Assembly (NCBI RefSeq): GCF_013426205.1
Contig: NC_089422.1
Coordinates: 124,001-188,000 of the forward strand
DNA: 64,000 bases
Direction of reading: 5' to 3'
DNA from: Metarhizium brunneum
Lineage: Eukaryota; Ascomycota; Sordariomycetes; Hypocreales; Clavicipitaceae
The stretch's first letter is position 1; each line of letters starts with the position of its first letter. The notes beneath the pieces were generated by a model. It did not search any database, was not told the origin of the DNA, and saw nothing but the letters and a program-made list of their open reading frames with translations. A program made the translations under genes and the position numbers. Shown here one piece after another: positions 57,046 to 64,000 of this stretch.

Positions 57046-58992
57046 TGCGAGTGGCTCTAGCACTTGAATGTTGACAGAACAGGACGGGGTAAAGCGGCTG
57101 CAGGACGATCCGCGGCATAGAGGACGGCAGCGCCCTCTTATAGCTTTCCCAAGATCCCCGTGCTGCGTGTAAAACGATCAGCACCGCAGACTGGCTCACT
57201 GAAAGGGCAGCTCGTGAGCAAGTTCCCTTCTCCACACCATCTATCAGGTCCAAATCCAAGCGCGCCCCCCCATCACACATAGATGCGCATGCCATCCGGG
57301 TAGCAAGGTCTGGCGTCGTCTTCGCACAACGCCCCAAGCCAGAGTTACCCGCCGACGCTGCGGATAAAGTGCGAATACGGACAAGCAGGTGGGAGATGGG
57401 AGGCTGTGGTCAAACGCCACGCCAGCGCCCATGTACTTGCCTATTTGAGCCTGGTTTTCGTCTCACATCTCGCGCGGGAGCCACCAGCGACGCTTGACAG
57501 TCCCGGCGCGCGACACGGCAGCAGGGGTCATTCACCCGGTCCTTGAAGGAACAAGTCATGCCGGGCCGGGCGCCTCCAAGCCGACCTGCCCAGAGGGGCA
57601 GCCCTGAGCATGGTTACAATTAAGCTTCAAATATTGACTCTGTGCTCCTTCCTCCTGGCTGGTTGTGCTCGGCCCCATCGAAACTGGAGATTGGCCTTGG
57701 CGCCGTCTCCTGCCAGATTGAGCCGTCCCTCCGATTTCACCTACGGCCCTTTGCACGTCTCCGTCTTGACCATTCAGAATCAGTGGCCGTGTCCATGGAC
57801 GGAGTCGTCTTTACATGGCACGTGTTCTTGGCCTGTGCGAACAGAGTTATCGAGGTCTTGTACAGTAACCATCTCATGCAGTTGGCCATTCATGCCCCAG
57901 TTGCCTGCCCAATGCAGCATCTGCCATCATTCATGCCATGGTGCGACGGGCATCGTATACAACGTCGACAGCGAGTGCCATCTTGGCGTGTCATGCGCTT
58001 TCGCTCGTTGAACCAGTCCTTGTCACAAGACGGCGCAGACCATGCCCGGTTCACAAACGTTCCTCCCCCAAGGTTCCTCCCCCAAGGTCATGTGTAGTGG
58101 GTTCCTCGACTTCGCCTCCGGTAGCCCTGGTCCAGTCCACCGACCTGGTGTTGACTATCCGCAATGGCTTCACCTCGACGGCAACGGGTACCTTTGTGGT
58201 TCTGGGATGTTGTGGCCGACAGCGGAACAGATGCCGACTTTTACCGTGCTGCTAAAGGCCACCTCTGAGGTTGCTGCCGTTTATTGGCAACGACACGCGT
58301 GTCGGCGGGCTTCGGCAATAGCTCACGGTGGGATATATCCGGCACGGCTCCGGACATGGAGCCGTACGCATGGCATGGCCGCCGTCTTGCATCGCCAGGA
58401 ACAAAGACGGCGCCGTGTATACGGCAGGTCGGACCACTTTCTCCACCTCTCTTCTCAACGAGGGATATTTGCCAGAGTGGGATTTGTAGCATATAGCCTT
58501 GGCTCTGCACTAGCCAACGCCATCACAAGAGACTGCCCGATGCCATACGGAGAACCCGCGCCGACGAGGCCTACTTTACGCTTGAACTACGTCCAAGCGC
58601 AAGACACAATGATGCTTTAAACCGCAACAATATAGTGATTTGGTATTGAAAAGGAAGTAATTCTCATGTTTCGGCCTCTTTCTGCTATGCTTGTGATTGA
58701 CACTGCAGTGTGGTGCCAACACGGAGACTCTATTTGGGTCGTCCTTTCGTAGCAAGTCCGCACACTCCATCTAATAGTACCCTCAATCAATTGCCATGAC
58801 TAAAAATCAACAGATGGCCAGTCACTCAAGCACCTACGCAGTCCGATCGAAAAGCGTCGTCATATTACATTGACGGGATGATTCGGGGTCCGGTTCATAA
58901 GAGCACGGAATAGCAACAAAAGGGGCAATGCATCATCCGCATTCGCCACCAACTGGCACGCCCATCACGGCAATACGTGTAAACGGGCTTGA
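57046..58992. other. Gene-free 1.9 kb interval
   Basis: The part nearest 57046 is the aminopeptidase promoter. The rest has no frame with recognisable content. Confidence 0.45.
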
Positions 58993-61340
58993 TCACTGGT
59001 GCTCGCTGTAATGCGGCCCGTTTGCATTCAAATCACTTCCCAAGTTGACAGCCGCCGTCATCATGCCCTCCACCACCCAATCGTTCATGTTGGATTGCAG
59101 CAGGTCCCAGTCAAACGGTTCTTGGTTGTAATTCTGCAGGGGCAGGTGGACAACGCCGTCGTGACATGGAGTCATTTGATCCTGCCGGGGTCGCGTTTGG
59201 TTAGAGTCGATAAAGGCCTGCGCTGTGCGGTGCAGGGCCCTGCAGACACCCACTTGTCGTTCGCACGAGTTTGTCGCCGCTGCAATCTCGTCAAGAGTAT
59301 CGGCCACCTTGCGGAGCGTTTCCAGATCATCCCTGTCGGCGTGGGAGATGCAGTGTACAAAGGTGATGATGTATGGCGTAAAGGTCGAGCGAGTAAATAC
59401 CCTACAACACCAGACGGGTTAGATGCTCGGCTCGTCGCTGGAAATGCATCATGTGGCGCGTACCAAACAGCGTACAGCTGCAGAGCCCCTGCTCCCATGG
59501 CTGACATTGGAGGATACAGCGACAAATGGGCTTCCAGCCCTTCCCTGGCAGCCGTGAAGCATTCTTCGGAGACGTCTTCGATGGAGCTCGACGTTGTGGA
59601 CGCCCTGTAGATGAGTGCCAGGAGTGAGTAGTAAGCAACCTTTGTTGGCAAAAACAAGACGTGAAAGACCTTGCTGTGCTGCGCCCGGGAGTAGTCAAGT
59701 GCACTCCACGTGCGGTACCATTCTCTGAGGGTCGTGGATAACTCCTCAACACTGGCGAGCCTTGATTCGGGGGGGAGACTGGCTGCAAAGGGCGAATACA
59801 AGTTTTTGTATACGTTTGCCTGCAGAGTAAAGAACTTGGTGAACAAGTTGAGGGCCATGTTCCAAGGAGCTAGTGAAGGGTCGTGATCTGGCGCTGGGAG
59901 TTGGAGGTCCACGTCGTATTCATGAATCAGGGGCGCCTTGCCCAGAGGCAAGACCATGCTCTGGCTCGACTGGTAAACGTGCCAGAATAAACGGCGGCAC
60001 GATTTTGCTTCTTCTGGCGGCAAATGCTGCATGGTTGACTCTCTGTGGTACCCAAGGGTAAGACAATGTCTGGCGGCAGCAGAGGTGAGATGCCACTGTG
60101 CTTCCAGGTTCCCCTGAAACTGAACATCAAGAATCTACCAATACACCTTGGCGGTCAGTCATGGCTTGGGCGATTCACATGTCTGCAAACAGAGTATCAG
60201 CGCACGTACCGCAATGGCGAGGGCAAGTATGTTGGCGTAGTTGGGCACGGCATACAACTCGTGCGCTTGCACACCCGCTCTGAAGGCCTTGTAACAGACG
60301 TCCTGGTAGTGTTTGAATTGCGGTGTCGGGATATGCGAGGTTTGGTCTTGTTCTAGAATCTCCCGGATCCCGTTGTACAGTATGCCGTAGAAGACTGTGA
60401 GCTCTCCGGTTGATATGGGCTCGACGGGAAAGTATACGCGCTGCGCAAGGCTCTCTACATAGTCCCACCCGTTTATAGGATGCATAACAAACAGCAACCG
60501 GGGCGTTTCTGGGCGCTAACAATGTCAGAGCAATGGCAAGGAGGCTGGTAGCAAATTTCACAGTTCATACTCTTCAAGATTTGCAACAGTGTAATGACGA
60601 CACTCGCTGAAAGTTGCGGGGTCCGGAGCTGCTTCGCATCTAGTGACGTCTCTTTTGATGTCATCGTAGCCGTCGGATGGTGAATGGCAGCGCGCAAGTT
60701 TCTCACCTCATCGGCGACCGGGGAAAGCTCATCGGTTTCGAGGGTTGGTAGCTGGGGCATGCGGCTTGCCATATCGGCCTGTCCCTCAAAGAGCGGCTCG
60801 CCACGTTGCAAACACGTTTGGCCGGTTTCCCATGCTTCCTGCGAGGATTCTCCCGCTTGGCTGGAGCTAGATGGGTCCTCGAGTCGCCTTTCTTGGTTCC
60901 CAGAATGGTTGTTGCTCGCGAGAAGGGAGCCAACCGTCTTTTCGAGCTTATCCAGCCGCTCATGAATCGACGTAATCCGACATCTGCCACGCTGCTAAGC
61001 ACTCCATTGTTGTCCAAAGATGTCGGGCGCTTCATGAATCACGTACGGGTCATGGAGTCGACGTGGCGCTCCGGTCTCGTTGGCAGCACTCTTGGGCCCC
61101 GTGGAGGAACAGGCGATGTTGGAGGTGACGCAGTTGGAGCAGGGACTTTGTCTATCGCATCGGATCTAGCATATCCCCCGGCGACTGTCAACAGCGAGCT
61201 TCAGTTCACCGGCCATGTCGTGCCAACAAACCTTTCGAATGCGGCAATGCGTACACTGTATCCCCAACGTTTTAGCATCTCGGCGGCACACCTGGCAGTG
61301 ACAGTCTTACCGCCCGCGGAATCACGCTGTTGGGTGCCAT
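58993..61340 (-). CDS. Zn2Cys6 fungal-specific transcription factor (5' end uncertain)
   Basis: Exons traced on the minus strand are 61165-61047, 60983-60571, 60508-60210, 60119-59464 and 59401-58993, all in phase. A preceding exon ends at 61232. The zinc cluster CTHCRIRKIRCDRQSPC...C is split by an intron between RIRK and IRCD. A coiled linker (ITSIHERLDKLEKTVGSLL) follows. Then comes the fungal-specific regulator middle domain, with EAQWHLTSAAARHCLTLGYHRES and PPEEAKSCRRLFWHVYQSSQSM as its typical segments. The first exon is unclear: the only ATG just upstream (61340) would need a 34-nt intron, so the true start may be elsewhere or an exon is missing. It is a nuclear regulator; the GH5 gene 1 kb away is a possible but unproven target. 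Confidence 0.78.
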
Positions 61341-62267
61341 GTTGAGCGCAGCGACGCGGCATTCAGAACCGAGATGGTGGACGGCGTGGGAAACGCGGAG
61401 GCCGCGGTGAACATTGAACCGCGAGGGTAGCGGCGGCCCAGGTGTGCTGGGTCAATATCCGACCAGCACACTAAGCGGGAATTGGGCAATGCGCACAGCG
61501 TTGTGTCCAAGTATATAGAGCCGCGTGCCCTCTCTTTTGTGGCTTTGTGTCGTTGCGGATGAATTTGCCTGCGTGTGAAGATGAAAACACTGAAGGTTGA
61601 AACTCCGCAGCGGAGTGGAGTTTGGGGCTAATTTCCCACGACCCTCGAGATGTCCCTGAGATAGCAACCTGAGAGCATCATGCCCAACATCAATATACAA
61701 TTCTTGCAAGTAAAAGGATGGTAAGACATGGTCCCCATAGTGGTGGTACTTTGTGCATGGCAAATACACATTTCCTATGCACTCCTCACATCCGATCCGG
61801 AATCAACTCCATGACACATACATTTTGGGACAAAGCTGTCTTATTCCCGCAGCCTCTCGGCATGACGTCGTCATCTCTACACAATAGTTGTAGACGTAAT
61901 GCACTGGACGGAATGGGTCTCTCTCTGACAGTCTTGGTTGGGGGATAAATCTTGTCCGGGCTGCTGCTTATTTGGTACAATCATGTCGGCAACAATCCGC
62001 TGCACCAACCCCAGAGAGGCAGCATCAACTCTGAGCTCATACGACTTGACGCTTACTGGGCCTGAGCATGTAAGCTGACAACGGTATCAGGCAATTGATC
62101 CGCCCTTGTTGCTGCACGGCAGTACGGCAGCACGGCATCTGGTGACTATTCCATACGGGCCGAAAGGTCACAACGGGCCAACGACATGCCATTCAATCAA
62201 CACGACACTAACCCCGTGGTAGTTAATGCCAAAACCTTTATGGGCCCCTATTCACAGAGGGTTTACT
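61341..62267. promoter_or_regulatory. Intergenic region, C6 regulator / GH5 glucanase
   Basis: No gene is supported here. It holds the upstream regions of two divergent genes. Confidence 0.4.
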
Positions 62268-62275
62268 TATAAAAG
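62268..62275 (+). promoter_or_regulatory. TATA box of the GH5 gene
   Basis: TATAAAAG lies 68 bp before the ATG at 62336. Confidence 0.65.
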
Positions 62276-62335
62276 AAGCTCATTCGCCGACCTACTCAAG
62301 TCAGAGGCCAACTCGACACGTCAATCACAGTCACG

Positions 62336-63628
62336 ATGCATCTCTCTATTCTTGGGCCGCTATGTCTGGCGAGCGCCGTCTCGGCCTGGCTCCCTCAGGA
62401 CCGTGACTTGCAAGCCTTCAACCAGACGGCTCGATTTGAGAAGCTCGGCAAACGCTTCAAGCCCTCGTTGCCCAATGGCGTCACCAAAATCCGCGGCGTC
62501 AACTTTGGGGGCTGGCTCATCTGCGAGCCCTGGATGATGCAGAACGAATGGAGGAACGTCCTCGGCTGCGGCGGCTCGGCCTCTGAGTTCGACTGCATGA
62601 ACGACCACTACAAGGGCGGCAACCGAGAGGCCGGCAATCAAAAGTTCGAGAAGCACTGGCGAGATTGGATCAACCCGGATACCGTGCAGTCGGTCCACGA
62701 CGTCGGCCTCAACACCATCCGCATCCCCATCGGGTACTGGTCGTACACGGACATTGTCGACAAGGCCAGCGAGCCCTTTGCCGACGGCGACCGCATGCTC
62801 CCGTACCTCGACGCCGTGGTCCAGAAAGCCGCCGACCTGGGCATCTACGTCGTCATCGACCTCCACGGCGCCCCGGGCGGCCAGCAACAAGACGCCTTCA
62901 CCGGCCAGAACAACCAGCCCGCCGGCTTCTTCAACGACTACAACTTTGGCCGCGCCGAGAAGTGGCTCGCCTGGATGACGAACCGCATCCACACCAACCC
63001 GGCGTACGCGAGCGTCGGCACCATCGAGGTCCTCAACGAGCCCGTCTCGCGGCACGACGCCGCCGGCCGCTACCCTGCTCCCGGAGAGGACCCCGGCCTC
63101 GTGCAAAAGTACTACCCGGCCGCGCTCAAGGCCGTCCGCGACGCCGAGGCCGCCCTCGGCATCGCAGACGCCAAGAGGCTGCACGTCCAGTTCATGTCGA
63201 GCAAATGGGACGCTGGCGATGCGCGCGCCGCCGCCGCCGTGGCCCGCGATCCCGCCACGGCCTTTGACGACCACAACTACATCGGCTTCGCGCTGGGCAG
63301 CAGCAACGGCGACCAGCGCCGCCTCATGCACAGCGCGTGCACCGACTCGCGCGTCGTCAATGGCCAGGCCTTTGCCGTCACGGGCGAATGGAGCATGACG
63401 TCCGGCGTCGACTGGAAGGACGCCGGCTTCTTCAAACGCTTCTTCACCGCCCAGCAGCAGCTCTATGAGAAGCCCGGGATGGACGGATGGATCTACTGGA
63501 CCTGGAAGACGGAGCTCAACGACCCTAGGTGGACGTATTCCTATGCCACGTACCTCAACTACGTTCCTACCGATGCTGCCGCGCTCGAGAAGAATGTGTA
63601 CCAGGATGTTTGCTCTGGATTTAGGTAA
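62336..63628 (+). CDS. Secreted GH5 beta-glucanase, probably endo-beta-1,6-glucanase
   Basis: This is a single-exon gene of 430 aa. A signal peptide (about 1-17) is followed by a GH5 barrel: IRGVNFGGWLICEPWMM, SEFDCMNDHY, GLNTIRIPIGYW, VIDLHGAPGGQQQDAFTGQ, and the catalytic pair Glu235 in VLNEPV (acid/base) and Glu351 in TGEWS (nucleophile). The GGWLICEPWM and SEFDCM segments fit the subfamily of fungal glucan endo-1,6-beta-glucosidases rather than Exg1-type exo-1,3-glucanases, so a beta-1,6-glucanase acting on fungal cell walls is favoured. It could serve wall remodelling or mycoparasitism. A TATA box lies 68 bp upstream. Confidence 0.92.
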   Translation: MHLSILGPLCLASAVSAWLPQDRDLQAFNQTARFEKLGKRFKPSLPNGVTKIRGVNFGGWLICEPWMMQNEWRNVLGCGGSASEFDCMNDHYKGGNREAGNQKFEKHWRDWINPDTVQSVHDVGLNTIRIPIGYWSYTDIVDKASEPFADGDRMLPYLDAVVQKAADLGIYVVIDLHGAPGGQQQDAFTGQNNQPAGFFNDYNFGRAEKWLAWMTNRIHTNPAYASVGTIEVLNEPVSRHDAAGRYPAPGEDPGLVQKYYPAALKAVRDAEAALGIADAKRLHVQFMSSKWDAGDARAAAAVARDPATAFDDHNYIGFALGSSNGDQRRLMHSACTDSRVVNGQAFAVTGEWSMTSGVDWKDAGFFKRFFTAQQQLYEKPGMDGWIYWTWKTELNDPRWTYSYATYLNYVPTDAAALEKNVYQDVCSGFR

Positions 63629-64000
63629 GCGACGGCCGTCTTGTTGCGGCGGGTTGGCCAAGCCCACGGAAAGCATGTAGACGTGATGAATATAAACGTG
63701 ACTGTTGTCGGTCACCGGCTCAACAACACCCGTTGTTTACCGTAGAAGTATCGTGGTGACGTGATAAATCAAACTATATAGACAAGTTCCCCGGGCAACC
63801 AAGTGAATGTCAACAATTGTTGGGCGTTTCATGTGCCTCACGATCCTGGCGATCCCCCCGGGCCAGTTTGGCGATTTTCTGGAATGGCATTGTGCGGCTA
63901 CGACAAGTCGAGCGTTTTCCACAATTAAAGTAACTTGTTGACCAGGCTACTGTCCGCGTCCTGTAGACTATCAGCGTACCAGCTCGTCAAATGACCCATT
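63629..64000. other. 3' flank of the GH5 gene
   Basis: Nothing further is supported up to the window end. Confidence 0.4.

Noticed and set aside
62360..63715. Long minus-strand frame opposite the GH5 gene
   Set aside because: It is composition-driven, repetitive in Val/Asp/Gly, and lacks any domain, while the plus strand is an unmistakable glucanase.
1..64000. tRNA genes, rRNA, CRISPR arrays, telomere repeats, PKS/NRPS/terpene clusters
   Set aside because: I saw no T-loop/anticodon pattern, no array, no TTAGGG repeats and no core biosynthetic enzyme.

Overview
This window is nuclear DNA of a filamentous ascomycete, most likely a hypocrealean Sordariomycete with a secretome-rich, insect- or plant-associated lifestyle. 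The evidence is short GT-AG introns of about 50-100 bp, fungal-only families (Zn2Cys6 regulators, MARVEL-like proteins, a Ppo fatty-acid oxygenase, asco-laccase, a GH18 chitinase with CBM1, an NLP protein) and solo LTRs of one fungal retrotransposon. The order-level placement is inferred from gene content. Exon models were built by hand from splice sites, phase and protein continuity. For most genes every exon sums to an intact frame.

Layout. 1-8.8 kb: a kinase-like fragment, then a small heme-thiolate peroxidase/peroxygenase gene divergent from a seven-exon Ppo-type oxygenase. 9.7-18 kb: a secreted Cys-rich protein, an AT-rich island with a two-exon membrane hypothetical and a solo LTR, a MARVEL-like protein and a GH18-CBM1 chitinase. 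20.6-23.2 kb: a divergent pair encoding the two halves of plant Tm-1-like proteins. 23.2-28.2 kb: AT-rich, with two solo LTRs around a secreted trypsin-like protease that carries a duplicated C-terminal domain. 28.2-31.2 kb: a Zn2Cys6 regulator divergent from an extended SDR reductase. 31.4-36.7 kb: a putative N-myristoylated small protein, a secreted hypothetical, a complete laccase and a fourth solo LTR. 37-40 kb: a nucleoside hydrolase and a GST-like protein. 40-42.9 kb is gene-free, followed by an MFS sugar transporter and another 2.6 kb gene-free block. 47.3-57 kb: a run of mostly secreted proteins (NLP, membrane-anchored multicopper oxidase, phospholipase C, M28 aminopeptidase). 59-63.6 kb: a second Zn2Cys6 regulator and a GH5 glucanase.

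Functional reading. Most genes act outside the cell or at its surface: chitinase, glucanase, proteases, phospholipase, laccase, multicopper oxidase, NLP and the sugar transporter. I do not see a classical biosynthetic cluster with a PKS, NRPS or terpene synthase. The most unusual items are the Ppo oxygenase, which has an inserted charged helix and no P450 cysteine, beside a heme-thiolate peroxidase; the split Tm-1 pair; the protease with a duplicated C-terminal module; and four target-site-flanked solo LTRs of one family.
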